Below, in pieces: positions 33,789-43,439 of a DNA stretch of 64,000 bases. The translations under genes and the position numbers were made by a program. Each line of letters begins with the position of its first letter. The stretch's first letter is position 1. A model generated the notes under the pieces. The model searched no databases and was not told where the DNA came from. It saw only the letters and a list, made by a program, of their open reading frames with translations. This stretch comes from CAZLFA01 sp964558665 (lineage in GTDB: Bacteria; Desulfobacterota; Syntrophia; Syntrophales; PHBD01). The stretch is from positions 1 to 64,000 of the forward strand of contig CAZLFA010000009.1 in the NCBI GenBank assembly GCA_964558665.1. The letters run 5' to 3'.

Positions 33789-34442
33789 TCAGTCTTTCGG
33801 CAGCAGGATAATGGCAATCCGCCTGTTCTTCTGCCTGCCCTCTTCCGTACGGTTGTCTGCTACAGGTTTGTATTCGCCGTATGCCACTGCGGAAAGAATT
33901 TCAGGTGTTATACCCTCGTTGGAAAGGTATTTGGTCACATTGATAGCCCGGGCTGCCGACAGCTCCCAGTTTGTGGGGTATCTTTTTGCCAGGCTGCCGT
34001 ATATCTTCTTGTTGTCCGTGTGTCCTTCAACGCGAATCGCCTTGTCTTTGACTGTTTTCAGGATATCGACAACGCGCTTCAGGATTGCCAAACCCTCTTT
34101 CTTTACCTCCGCCTCGCCTGAGGCAAAGAGAATCTGGTTGGCAACGTCAACCGTCAGCTTGCCTTTGTATTCGTTGATCGCTATCTGCCCCTTGGCGATC
34201 TCACCTTTCATTTCATTCATCAATTGTTTGTAGGCATTGCTTTCCGACTCTACCTTAACCTCTTTCACTTTCAGCTTGGTAATTTCCTCTTTTGCGTCCT
34301 TGAGTTGCTTATCAAGATCTGCAACCTGCGCCAAAAGCTGATTGGTTTCCGCTTCCTTCTTTAAGTATTCTCCCTTTGATACGCAGCCGATCATGGTGAA
34401 AAGTGCAAAGCACACAGTCAGCAGGTAAACGATCCTTCTCAA
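33789..34442 (-). CDS. OmpA/MotB-domain lipoprotein
   Basis: A 217-aa outer-membrane lipoprotein. The signal peptide ends at FTMIGC with the lipidated Cys at 20. A heptad-rich coiled coil (about 27-90) spans the periplasm, and the C-terminal OmpA-like domain (about 95-215) binds peptidoglycan: GHTDN, NWELSAARA and NRRIAI are its usual landmarks. It is the last gene of the minus-strand set with a Ser/Thr kinase, PP2C phosphatase and FHA protein (17-base gap), so it may be the envelope end of that signalling system. Confidence 0.9.
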   Translation of the reverse strand: MRRIVYLLTVCFALFTMIGCVSKGEYLKKEAETNQLLAQVADLDKQLKDAKEEITKLKVKEVKVESESNAYKQLMNEMKGEIAKGQIAINEYKGKLTVDVANQILFASGEAEVKKEGLAILKRVVDILKTVKDKAIRVEGHTDNKKIYGSLAKRYPTNWELSAARAINVTKYLSNEGITPEILSAVAYGEYKPVADNRTEEGRQKNRRIAIILLPKD

Positions 34443-34458
34443 CGTCTCATCCTCCCGT

Positions 34459-35154
34459 CTAATCTTTAATATAGAATTGCATTTTCAAGCCGGCGACCTC
34501 AACCATATCGCCGTCCTTCAAATCATGCTTGGCGCCTATTTCGCTGCCGTTGACTTTTATCGATTTGCCTCCGGAAGGGGTTATGAAGTAGCCTTCCTTT
34601 CTTCTGTTAACGAGGGCGGCCACCTGGGGAGCGAAGAAACCTTTCAGGCGTATCAGGGCGCTCTCATCCTTGCCGATTGTCGTGACGCGGTCCTTGAGTT
34701 CGTAATCCTTCTTGTCCGTCGAACCTTCAATAACGACAAATCCCCCCATCACCTCAACCTTTTCAGTGGACGCGATGATTTTCTGCTGATCCTTGGGATC
34801 GATAACCATTGTCTCATCCATGGAACGGCCCCTGATACGGTCTTTGGTTGAGTCCATCCCCTTGCGAGGTTCCGCAACCACCTCCATGGTATGAACGCCG
34901 ACCAGGACGACATCTCCATTGTTTAATAATGATTTGCCGACCCTTTGGCCGTTGATGAATGTGCCGTTAAGGCTGTTCAGGTCCTCAATGGAATACCCTT
35001 CCGGATCTCTGAATATTTTGGCATGGAATCCTGAAACGGCCTGGTTATCGATAGCTATATCGTTTTCCGCCTTACGGCCGATGGTTATCAAATCCTTTTC
35101 GAGAGGAATTTCTTTTACCAGGGCGTCTTTGAATTTGAGAATTACCTTTGCCAT
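34459..35154 (-). CDS. two-FHA-domain phosphopeptide-binding protein
   Basis: A 231-aa cytosolic protein. The N-terminal FHA domain (about 20-92) has GRKAENDI, SGFHAKI and LNSLNGTFING, the phosphothreonine-binding core. A second, less canonical FHA-like fold (about 150-230) has TIGKDESALI and KSIKVNGSEI. The linker holds DETMVID, a Thr-x-x-Ile-like motif of the sort often phosphorylated and then bound by FHA domains. It lies 3 bases after the PP2C gene and next to the kinase gene, suggesting it reads the kinase output, perhaps by intramolecular switching. Confidence 0.88.
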   Translation of the reverse strand: MAKVILKFKDALVKEIPLEKDLITIGRKAENDIAIDNQAVSGFHAKIFRDPEGYSIEDLNSLNGTFINGQRVGKSLLNNGDVVLVGVHTMEVVAEPRKGMDSTKDRIRGRSMDETMVIDPKDQQKIIASTEKVEVMGGFVVIEGSTDKKDYELKDRVTTIGKDESALIRLKGFFAPQVAALVNRRKEGYFITPSGGKSIKVNGSEIGAKHDLKDGDMVEVAGLKMQFYIKD

Positions 35155-35157
35155 ACA

Positions 35158-35964
35158 TCACCTCCTGAAGCGTTTCATAAAATTTAGTAAGGGAGTATAC
35201 CACTTCTTGTCGCAGAAGTGGGCTGTGACCACTGTAATATTATCCTTGCCGCCGTTATCGTTGGCCATGCGTATAAGGGTCTGGCATGCCTCAGCCGGCA
35301 TATTCGCCGCAGTAACTACCGCCATGATATCGTCATCGGGCACCATTGTATAAAGCCCGTCGCTGCACAATAAAAGCTTATCGCCGGGGATCAAATTCAT
35401 TTCTGAAATGTCAACCTCTACTTCCGGCATCGTGCCCAGCGCTCTTGTGAGAATATTGCGCATGCCTGAGGTTTCGGCATCCTCTTTCGATATAATTTCT
35501 TTCTTGACTTGTTCATAAACAAGTGAATGGTCGTCTGTAAGCTGTTCAATATCGCCTGCTCGGATGAGGTACACCCTGCTGTCTCCCACATGGGCGATGC
35601 TCATCTTCCTGCCGTTGACCAGAACAGCAGCGACTGTTGTGCCCATGCCGTGATACTGCGAATTGTTTTCTGAAACATCATGAATAGCCATGTTGGCGAG
35701 ACGAATGGCCGAGCCCAGCCTGTTTGCCTCTTCTGAGTATTCATCGCAGTATTCGCCTACGAAAGGTTTTTTCTCACCGTTTTCTGAGAAGTAATCCTGG
35801 ATAACGTCAATAGCCATTTTGCTTGCTACTTCGCCTGAAGCATGTCCCCCCATGCCGTCTGCAACAACGAGCAACCCGATCTTTTCGATTACCGAGAAGG
35901 AGTCCTCATTGTTTGCTCTTACCATTCCTACGTCTGTTTCACCGGCAATATTGAAAACCATCAA
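35158..35964 (-). CDS. PP2C-family Ser/Thr protein phosphatase
   Basis: A 268-aa PPM phosphatase (Stp/PrpC type). The metal-site motifs are all visible: TDVGMVRANNED near the N-terminus, VVADGMGGHASGE, GDSRVYLIR, DHSLV, LCSDGLY and DNITVVTAHF. It should remove phosphate from targets of the adjacent kinase. It sits 11 bases downstream of the kinase gene and 3 bases upstream of the FHA gene, so the three are almost surely co-expressed. Confidence 0.94.
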   Translation of the reverse strand: MMVFNIAGETDVGMVRANNEDSFSVIEKIGLLVVADGMGGHASGEVASKMAIDVIQDYFSENGEKKPFVGEYCDEYSEEANRLGSAIRLANMAIHDVSENNSQYHGMGTTVAAVLVNGRKMSIAHVGDSRVYLIRAGDIEQLTDDHSLVYEQVKKEIISKEDAETSGMRNILTRALGTMPEVEVDISEMNLIPGDKLLLCSDGLYTMVPDDDIMAVVTAANMPAEACQTLIRMANDNGGKDNITVVTAHFCDKKWYTPLLNFMKRFRR

Positions 35965-35975
35965 AGCTCCCCCAT

Positions 35976-38459
35976 CTAACTTTTTAAGGCTTCAGCCAGG
36001 TCGTTTGCCATTTCTTTGCCGTTCTGGTAGCGGGTGTCGCGGTCCTTGGCAAGCGCCTTCTCGATTATGGGCATAAAGCCGGGCGGGATATTGGGATTTA
36101 GCTCGAGCAGGGGCGTCGGCGGGGATGTTGTTATGTTGAACATGAGAGTGGCGATACTTTCCCCCTTGAACGGCTTCTCCCCGCAAAGCATCTCATACAG
36201 CACGACACCAAGCGAGAACAGGTCCGAGCGCCCATCCACCTTCTGGCCTGCAATCTGCTCGGGTGACATATAACTGGGAGTGCCGAGAACGACACCTGTC
36301 TGTGTCTTTGAAGACGTTACTACTCTGGCAATACCGAAGTCAGCGACTTTAACCTCGCCGCTCTTCAGAACCATGATATTGGCAGGTTTTATATCTCTGT
36401 GGACGACATCGTTGCTATGCGCATAATCCAGAGCATTGGCCACAGATGTCAATATTCTTACAACTTCATGCATGGGGAGCAATGATTCCTTGGTGCAATA
36501 TTTGGCCAGATCCGATCCGTCCAGGAGCTCCATTGCCATGTAGGCGATTTCATAGTCCTCTCCGACATCGAAGATGGTGACGATATTGGGATGTGAAAGT
36601 TTGCCCGCCGCTTCCGCTTCACGGAAGAAGCGCTTTTTCACCTCGGCCAACTGATCATCGTCGATTTCCTCGTAACGCAGAGTTTTGATGGCGACCTCGC
36701 GGTTGATCTTCGGGTCTTTGCCAAGATAAACTGTTCCCATGGCTCCCCGTCCCAGTTCCTTCATTATTTCGTAGCGTCCCAGAGTGGGTTTTGTCTCTGC
36801 GCTCTCCATGAGCACTGTGGCGTCTTTCTTCGCGCCGCCCAGTCCGAAAATCATCGTTTCACCGGCGACTTTGAGTTTCTTGATTCTCTCCTCAATATCC
36901 TTGAAAGCGCCGGCCTGCATGATATGCTCATATGCGGCGACCGCTTTGTTGAACATTCTCTTCCTCTCAAAATCAAGGCCGAGGTTGTATACAAGCTCTT
37001 TGACCGATTCGTCGTCAACAGGGCACTTCCGGAATTTGTCGAATGCCATATCGAGGAGGCCCTGTCCCTGGAAGGACAGACCAAGCATTTTGTTTGTCTC
37101 AATGCTGTCTGCTTCCATATGCTCTTTGGTTTTTTCCGTCCAGAGGAACCGTTTGGAGATAATGACGATATAGCCGCCGACGAGAAGCACCGAAGGGTAT
37201 ATCGTTTTAATCCAGTATCCCTGGCTGATGAGCAGATAAAATCCCGCTCCCGCCCAGATCAGTAACAGAACCAGAGAGAGAGGGGCGCTGATGGCCGCTT
37301 TCAACCTGGGAATGGCGAGGGATAAGAAAAGACCGAAAAAGATGAGAACTCCCAGTTCCACAAAGAATGCCCACTCGGGTCTTGTGATGTGGTTGTTGGT
37401 GAGGATGTTGGAGATGACGTTTGCATGTATGACCCAGGAGTGGTCTATCGGGGCTAACGGCGTCACATACATTGTTCCTATGCCCGTTGCCGTCGGGACG
37501 ATGATGACAATCTTGCTCTTAAACGCGTCGGGGGGAGTCTTTTTTTCGATAACGTCTATAAATGAGTATGAGGGGAAATTTTTGCTGAAACTGCTTATCA
37601 GCATCTGTTTTTCTGCATAAACCGGAATATGAACCTGCCTGGCGGAGATGTAACTGGAAGATGCGGACAGGTCTTTCATCTCGTAGTTCAGATATTTAAG
37701 TGTCAACTGAAGTGAGAATGAAGGGAAATATCTTCCCTCAAAATTTATCAGCAGCGGTTCACTGCGAACTGCACCGTCGCGGTCCGGCATAACATTGATA
37801 TGCCCGAGGGCAAGAGCTCTTGCCGCAAAATCGGGAATGGGGGCTACCAGCTCTTTTGCTGAAGGGCCGGATCCCATACCGGAGAAAGTCACTGAATTAA
37901 AATTAAGATAGTCAGGAAGCTGCAGTCCTTCACCCCCCCTTGATGCATCTATCTTGCTGAAGTAGACAGGCAGAATCACGCGATTGCTTTCGCCGATCCT
38001 TGTCGCAAGCGGCATGTCCGTATCCAGATTTTCCTCCGCCTTTTTCAAAGACGCATATATGCCGTTTTCTTCAAGGGTTTTCTGCAAAGGCGGGTTTTCT
38101 TCTACGCTCTTGAGTATGTTGCGGATCTCAACAAGCCCCTGGTTGGCGTCGCTTTCCGCGTAAATTATATCTACGCCGATGATCCGGGCATCATATTCGG
38201 TGAGGAGCTTGATCATTTCGGCTACCCGGTTGCGGGGCCAGGGCCACCTTCCCAGCTTGGCAATGCTTTCGTCATCAATCTTTATAATCGTAACCGGCGA
38301 GGCAGCGGGAGTTTCCCGCATGTTGAAACTGAAATCGTAAACACGGTATTCGAGAATTTCCAGCGGCTTCCATTCAAAGTAAAAGGCGGCAAGCATCAAA
38401 AGTGTCAAAATAAGTCCGATAACCCAGTCCGCCCTGATAGATTCCTTCAGTTTTTTCAT
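35976..38459 (-). CDS. CHASE2-domain Ser/Thr protein kinase
   Basis: An 827-aa membrane receptor kinase. One N-terminal membrane helix (about 13-29) leads to an extracytoplasmic CHASE2 sensor (about 40-345); three further helices follow (about 362-384, 390-412, 418-437). A TPR-like helical linker (about 455-530) precedes the Hanks-type kinase domain (about 562-820) with glycine loop GRGAMG (570-575), Lys592, HRDIKPAN (687-694), DFG (707-709) and GTPSYMSPEQ. All catalytic residues are present. CHASE2 usually senses an unknown ligand in the periplasm. The downstream PP2C, two-FHA and OmpA-lipoprotein genes make a coherent writer-eraser-reader set. Confidence 0.94.
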   Translation of the reverse strand: MKKLKESIRADWVIGLILTLLMLAAFYFEWKPLEILEYRVYDFSFNMRETPAASPVTIIKIDDESIAKLGRWPWPRNRVAEMIKLLTEYDARIIGVDIIYAESDANQGLVEIRNILKSVEENPPLQKTLEENGIYASLKKAEENLDTDMPLATRIGESNRVILPVYFSKIDASRGGEGLQLPDYLNFNSVTFSGMGSGPSAKELVAPIPDFAARALALGHINVMPDRDGAVRSEPLLINFEGRYFPSFSLQLTLKYLNYEMKDLSASSSYISARQVHIPVYAEKQMLISSFSKNFPSYSFIDVIEKKTPPDAFKSKIVIIVPTATGIGTMYVTPLAPIDHSWVIHANVISNILTNNHITRPEWAFFVELGVLIFFGLFLSLAIPRLKAAISAPLSLVLLLIWAGAGFYLLISQGYWIKTIYPSVLLVGGYIVIISKRFLWTEKTKEHMEADSIETNKMLGLSFQGQGLLDMAFDKFRKCPVDDESVKELVYNLGLDFERKRMFNKAVAAYEHIMQAGAFKDIEERIKKLKVAGETMIFGLGGAKKDATVLMESAETKPTLGRYEIMKELGRGAMGTVYLGKDPKINREVAIKTLRYEEIDDDQLAEVKKRFFREAEAAGKLSHPNIVTIFDVGEDYEIAYMAMELLDGSDLAKYCTKESLLPMHEVVRILTSVANALDYAHSNDVVHRDIKPANIMVLKSGEVKVADFGIARVVTSSKTQTGVVLGTPSYMSPEQIAGQKVDGRSDLFSLGVVLYEMLCGEKPFKGESIATLMFNITTSPPTPLLELNPNIPPGFMPIIEKALAKDRDTRYQNGKEMANDLAEALKS

Positions 38460-38593
38460 AAACTCATCAAGCCCTTTCCGGTTCTCGATAGCATTTTCCC
38501 TGAGGTATATCCATTTTGCCCTTCTGCTGTCTGCAATGCCTCAACAAGTAAGACAATAAGCTATATGAAAAAAGGAACTTAGACAAGCATTAT

Positions 38594-38623
38594 TTTATAA
38601 CAGGCCACTATCCCGACTTTGAA
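38594..38623 (-). promoter_or_regulatory. candidate promoter of the kinase/PP2C/FHA/OmpA operon
   Basis: Minus strand: TTCAAA (38623-38618), 18-base spacer, TATAAA (38599-38594). The inverted repeat GCCACT (38604-38609)/AGTGGC (38623-38628) overlaps the spacer and could be an operator or the end of the upstream transcript. The remaining bases of 38460-38643 show nothing else. Confidence 0.45.
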
Positions 38624-38643
38624 GTGGCATCGCTTTGCTCGTG

Positions 38644-40944
38644 CTACTTGATGCAGACTCTGCGAATCTGTTTGAAATCGGTGATGCCTTGAAGAGATTT
38701 CTGAATGCCGTCCTGCAGCAAAGTGGTCATGCCCTCTTCCATTGAGGTATGGCGCATCTCTTCAATAGTGGCGTGTTTCTGGATTAGTTTCTTTATGCTG
38801 TCCGTGCCTACCAGGAGCTCATGGATACCGACTCTTCCCTTGTATCCCGTTTTGTCACAAGCATCACATCCTTTGGGTCTGAATAGTTTGAAGTCGTCTG
38901 TGTAGGGCACATTCAGCTTGGCAAAGGCCTCCGCACCGTAGCTGTCCACGATATCGTCATATTCTTCCTTGGTTGGATGGTAAGCCTCCTTGCAGTTCTT
39001 GCAGAGCGTTCTAACAAGTCTCTGCGCCAGAATACCCAGAAGGGCGTCGGCAAAGTTCAAAGGGTCGATGCCCATGTCCAGAAGACGGGTGATTGTTTCC
39101 GGGGCGCTGTTTGTATGGAGCGTGCTGAAAACAAGGTGACCGGTAAGCGAAGCTTCCACGCCTGTCTTTGCCGTTTCGAAGTCGCGCATTTCACCGACCA
39201 TTATGACATCGGGGTCGGCGCGGAGAAAGGCCCTCATGGCTGCGGCGAAGTCAAAGCCGATTTTGGGCTGCACCTGCACCTGGCGCAAGCCGTATTGCGT
39301 GATTTCAACGGGATCTTCCGCCGTCCAGATTTTGCGGTCAGGTGTGTTGATATGGTGAAGGGCGGCATGCAGTGTCGTTGTTTTACCGGAACCGGTAGGA
39401 CCGACGACTAGTATCATTCCGTAAGGCTTTTCACAGATACTTACAAGGCCTTTATAATTTCTGGGAATCATGCCCATGGCCTCAAGAGGCAGCGTTTCTC
39501 CCTTAGCCAGAATACGCATGACGACATCTTCGACGCCTCCCTGGGTAGGGATAGTGGCGACACGCAGTTCTATTTCATCACCACCCGATCTTCTGAACTT
39601 GATCTTTCCATCCTGCGGGAGGCGCTTTATGGTAATGTCCAGGTTGGACATGATCTTAAGACGTGCAACGATGGGGTTGCGATAACTGTAAGGAACCGTC
39701 TGGTATAAGACACAGTCGCCGTCTATGCGGAAGCGGACCTCGACATTTTTCCTTGTTATGTTGGGTTCGACATGAATATCTGAGGTACGCCTGTTGTAGG
39801 CGTCGTTGATGATTTTATTGACCAGCTGAATGATGGCGCTGTCGGATTCGGAGACGACATCTCCTCCCTCGTCATCCGCTTCGGCATCTTCATCATCCGA
39901 CCCCATCTTATGTAAAATGTCATCAATCGATGATTCGTCTTCAGGTGCGTGAAAGAAATAGTTGACGTATTTCAGGATGTCGTCTCCCAGGGCTACGTCA
40001 TATGTTACGGCCTTGGTTTTAAGGAGGCTCTCGATCGTATCGCGTTTCAGGATGTTGTTGGGATCGTCTACGATTACATGGATGTTGCCATCCACCTTTT
40101 CAATAGGCACCCATAGTTCGCGCCGCAGATATTCTCTCTTGAGGTTCTTGAGCAGATCACCCGGGATAGGAAGCTTATCGTTGAATGTGACGAATTTGCA
40201 GCGATAGAACTCTGACACAGATTTGCCGACGTCATCCTTGGAGATCTTATATTTCCTCATCAGAAACTGTTCCATGGTCTCCTTGGCTTCCCTTGCCTCC
40301 TCCCAGGCGCTGTCCAGTTCCTCTTCCTTGAGCAGGTCTCGGGTGATAAGGTAGTCGAATCTGGTCTTTCGCCTTTTCGACATCCTTTCCTGATTGTAAA
40401 AGGCGAGCCCCAAAACCTGGCTGATTTCTATGAGGATTGATTTCTCCTCTTCGCTGAACGGGCCTGTTCCGCCTTTCTTGTTGAGGATCTGAATTACCCC
40501 CATGAGGGTCTGCTGGTAAAAAACGGGAGCGGCAAGTATCTGCATTGTCCTGAAGCCGGATTTTTTGTCCCAGCTGACGTCGAAGCTCAACTCCTTGTCG
40601 ATCTTTTTTAGCTCTTCAATATCGTAGGCATCTGCAATATTGACGATTTTTTTTGTGTTTGCCACATAGCCGGCAATGCTCTTGTTGCTGATGGGAACCC
40701 TGATTTCATTCAACTGCGTTCCCACCAGGAACATGGAGTAGATCTCATTTTTTATTCGGTCGACAACATATATGGTTATGGAGTGGGCATTGAAGAGGGT
40801 AAGAATGGCATCCTTAAGGTCGACGAGGATCTGTTTGATATTCTTTGCAGCATGGATGCGGTTAGTTACGTCCAGCAATCCTTTGCGCAGTAGCAGCTTT
40901 TCTTCCAGTTCCGAAAGCTTTTTATTCATGACGGGTTCGGCCAT
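38644..40944 (-). CDS. GAF-domain GspE/PilB-type secretion ATPase
   Basis: A 766-aa traffic ATPase. An N-terminal GAF domain (about 25-190) precedes a GspE N2-like region (about 200-320), an acidic linker (EDAEADDEGGD) and the hexameric ATPase (about 370-760). ATPase motifs: Walker A GPTGSGKTTT, Asp box AEDPVEI, Walker B-type DVIMVGEMRD, His box LVFSTLHTN, and a tetracysteine zinc site (CKNC ... CDAC). It drives type IV pilus extension or type II secretion. The added GAF sensor suggests control by a small molecule. No other pilus or secretion gene is near; the gene precedes the kinase operon on the same strand. Confidence 0.9.
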   Translation of the reverse strand: MAEPVMNKKLSELEEKLLLRKGLLDVTNRIHAAKNIKQILVDLKDAILTLFNAHSITIYVVDRIKNEIYSMFLVGTQLNEIRVPISNKSIAGYVANTKKIVNIADAYDIEELKKIDKELSFDVSWDKKSGFRTMQILAAPVFYQQTLMGVIQILNKKGGTGPFSEEEKSILIEISQVLGLAFYNQERMSKRRKTRFDYLITRDLLKEEELDSAWEEAREAKETMEQFLMRKYKISKDDVGKSVSEFYRCKFVTFNDKLPIPGDLLKNLKREYLRRELWVPIEKVDGNIHVIVDDPNNILKRDTIESLLKTKAVTYDVALGDDILKYVNYFFHAPEDESSIDDILHKMGSDDEDAEADDEGGDVVSESDSAIIQLVNKIINDAYNRRTSDIHVEPNITRKNVEVRFRIDGDCVLYQTVPYSYRNPIVARLKIMSNLDITIKRLPQDGKIKFRRSGGDEIELRVATIPTQGGVEDVVMRILAKGETLPLEAMGMIPRNYKGLVSICEKPYGMILVVGPTGSGKTTTLHAALHHINTPDRKIWTAEDPVEITQYGLRQVQVQPKIGFDFAAAMRAFLRADPDVIMVGEMRDFETAKTGVEASLTGHLVFSTLHTNSAPETITRLLDMGIDPLNFADALLGILAQRLVRTLCKNCKEAYHPTKEEYDDIVDSYGAEAFAKLNVPYTDDFKLFRPKGCDACDKTGYKGRVGIHELLVGTDSIKKLIQKHATIEEMRHTSMEEGMTTLLQDGIQKSLQGITDFKQIRRVCIK

Positions 40945-41267
40945 GACAGTTGTATCTCCTTGTCCTTGTCACTTGTTATGTAATTGTCTATATAGGGGTT
41001 GTTAGGTTTACATCAGACTGTAAAACTAAATCAGAATAAAAAAAAATTCAATAAAAACTTCATGATTTATGGTGACCGGCTGATCGGAAGCGACTTCGGG
41101 TCAACTGATTAAAAAAACAAGAGGGGTGATGACGGTTTGAATTCAGTTGACATATGGAAAGGGTTCTTTTCCGTTTATGAATAAGAACACTGCCGGTGTC
41201 AGCATCTTTATCGGCCTCTCATCAGGTGTATCCGTATTGATTCGTGAGAGTTATCGATTTCGTTTTT
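40945..41267. other. intergenic stretch with partial repeat
   Basis: The 323 bases between glyS and the GspE gene hold no gene. The segment GGAAAGGGTTCTTTTCCG at 41157-41174 matches the centre of repeat family 2 (GGAAAGGGCTCTTTTCCG at 27514-27531) with one change and may be a decayed copy. An A-rich stretch (41037-41060) precedes it. No clear terminator for GspE-side or glyS transcripts is seen. Confidence 0.4.
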
Positions 41268-43346
41268 TCAGGCCTTTGTCTCCGTGACAATCTTAGAAAA
41301 ATCGGCGATTTTCTTAAAGAACAGGAAGATTTCTTCGAGCAGAGACAGTCTGTTAAAACGGATTTTTTCGTCCTTCGCCATGACCAGCACAGACTCAAAA
41401 AAGGCATCCACCGGTTTTCTCAGGAGGGCCATTTCGGTAAGCGCCGCCTGGTAATCGTCCTTGTTAATAAATACGGATGCCTTTTCCTTAATGGCGAGAA
41501 ACGCGTCATAGAGGTTCTTCTCTTCATTTGTTTCAAACAGTGCCGTGTCAACCGATCCCTTGCTGAAGTCCTTAATGATGTTACCCGCTCGCTTGAAAGC
41601 GATTGCCAAAGGTTCGTAATCTACATGACCTTTAAATGCCTCCATGGCCTCGATTTTTTTGTATGTTCCGGCAATTTCGGATATTCCTGTGGCAAGTACG
41701 GCATCGACAACATCGTATCTGTATCCCTGGGAAATCAATTGATTTTCAAGCCTTGCTCTGAAGAATTCGAGAACTTCCGACTTGATCTCGGCGGGCGGCT
41801 TTTTCATGCGATCTGCCAGAATGGAAATGCTTTCGTCTATCAACTGGTCGAGAATCAGCGGATACTGCTTATCCAGGATGATATTTATTATGCCCAGCGC
41901 CTGGCGCCTTAAAGCGTATGGATCGGCTGTCCCTGTTGGTATGAGATTGACGCCGAAGAACCCGACGATAGTGTCAAGTTTGTCAGCAATGCTGACAATG
42001 GCCCCCTCATCCGTCTCCGGCAACGCGCCGCCTGCTGCTATAGGCAGGTAGTGTTCATAAACGGCCTTGGCGACAGTGGGATTTTCACCTGCGAGCAGTG
42101 CGTATTCCCTGCCCATGATGCCCTGCAGTTCGGAAAATTCTCCGACCATCTGCGTATCCAGATCCGCCTTTGACAGCGTTGCCGCGCGGGCAACAGTCGG
42201 CAGCAGCGCCTTGTCTATCTTGCCGGCAATGAATTCCGCGAGCTTTCTGAAATGCATCACCTTTTCATATGACGTGCCCAGCATCGAGTGGAAGACGACC
42301 TTTTTCAAATCATCCACACGCCTGTCCAGGGATATTTTCTGGTCTTCTTCAAAAAAGAATCTGGCATCGGAGAGTCTGGCGCGGATAACCTTTTCGTTCC
42401 CTCTGGCGACTACGGAAGGATCGCGGGCAAGGGTATTATTTATAGTGATGAAATAGGGCAGAAGTGCGCCTTTGTCGTCTATTACCGGGAAATATTTCTG
42501 ATGAGACATCATGGAAGTGATGAGCACCTCCTTAGGCAGCTTCAGATATTCCCTGTCAAAACTTCCGCAAACTGCAGACGGGTATTCAACCAGGAAGGTA
42601 ACGACTTCCAGAAGGTCATCATTGCGCAGCACTTTACCGGAAACTTCAGCGGCAGCCCGGTCAGCCTCCTTAAGAATTATTTTTCTGCGTTCGTCCGGAT
42701 CGACAATAACGTTCTTTTCTCTTGTCTTGACAATGTAATCCTGAAAGTCCTTTACCTCTGCGGCATCCGGACTCATAAAGCGATGGCCGCGGGTTTTGTT
42801 TCCGCTTTCGATGTTTTCCATGCGGAACGGGACTACTTCTCCTCCGAACAGAGCAAGAATCCAATGTATCGGACGCGCGAAACGGAGCTCAAAGTTTGAC
42901 CAACGCATGGACTTCTTGAAGGGGATGGCCGTAATGAACTTTGTGAGAAGGTCCGGGAGAAGGCTTTTGGTTTCGTCACCCTTGATCATCTTGCGGGCGC
43001 ACAGATATTCGCCTTTATCTGTAGTGACGGTGACCAGATCGGAAATGTCCATTCCCTGTCCTCTGGCAAAGCCCATCAGCGCTTTAGACGGATTGCCGTT
43101 TTCATCAAATGCTACCCTTTTGGCCGGCCCCATTTTTTCTATGAGTTGATCTTCCTGCTTTTCTTCTACATCTGCTAAATGTAGACATAATCTTCTCGGT
43201 GTGGCCATAGCCTTTACGCTGCCGTGGGAGATCCTCCTGTCCGCGAAGACTTTGCGGATCATCTCTTCCATATCTTTAATGGCCTTTGGTAAAAAGGCCG
43301 CAGGGATTTCCTCTGTTCCTATTTCAAGAAGTAGTTCCTTGCCCAT
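41268..43346 (-). CDS. glyS: glycyl-tRNA synthetase beta subunit
   Basis: A 692-aa subunit of the bacterial alpha2beta2 glycyl-tRNA synthetase; it supplies tRNA binding and the HD-like and anticodon-binding regions. The start at 43346 (MGKELLLEIGTEEIPAAF begins here) matches the family N-terminus and has GGGAG upstream; an earlier GTG at 43421 is unsupported. It is downstream of glyQ with a 93-base gap, the usual order. Confidence 0.95.
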   Translation of the reverse strand: MGKELLLEIGTEEIPAAFLPKAIKDMEEMIRKVFADRRISHGSVKAMATPRRLCLHLADVEEKQEDQLIEKMGPAKRVAFDENGNPSKALMGFARGQGMDISDLVTVTTDKGEYLCARKMIKGDETKSLLPDLLTKFITAIPFKKSMRWSNFELRFARPIHWILALFGGEVVPFRMENIESGNKTRGHRFMSPDAAEVKDFQDYIVKTREKNVIVDPDERRKIILKEADRAAAEVSGKVLRNDDLLEVVTFLVEYPSAVCGSFDREYLKLPKEVLITSMMSHQKYFPVIDDKGALLPYFITINNTLARDPSVVARGNEKVIRARLSDARFFFEEDQKISLDRRVDDLKKVVFHSMLGTSYEKVMHFRKLAEFIAGKIDKALLPTVARAATLSKADLDTQMVGEFSELQGIMGREYALLAGENPTVAKAVYEHYLPIAAGGALPETDEGAIVSIADKLDTIVGFFGVNLIPTGTADPYALRRQALGIINIILDKQYPLILDQLIDESISILADRMKKPPAEIKSEVLEFFRARLENQLISQGYRYDVVDAVLATGISEIAGTYKKIEAMEAFKGHVDYEPLAIAFKRAGNIIKDFSKGSVDTALFETNEEKNLYDAFLAIKEKASVFINKDDYQAALTEMALLRKPVDAFFESVLVMAKDEKIRFNRLSLLEEIFLFFKKIADFSKIVTETKA

Positions 43347-43439
43347 TCCGCGCTCCCGTAAGGTTATTAATTCTATTTGTTTGGACAGGGCCGGCCGATT
43401 CCTCGCCTGATCGCCCGTCACATATCGTTTCCGGCAGTT

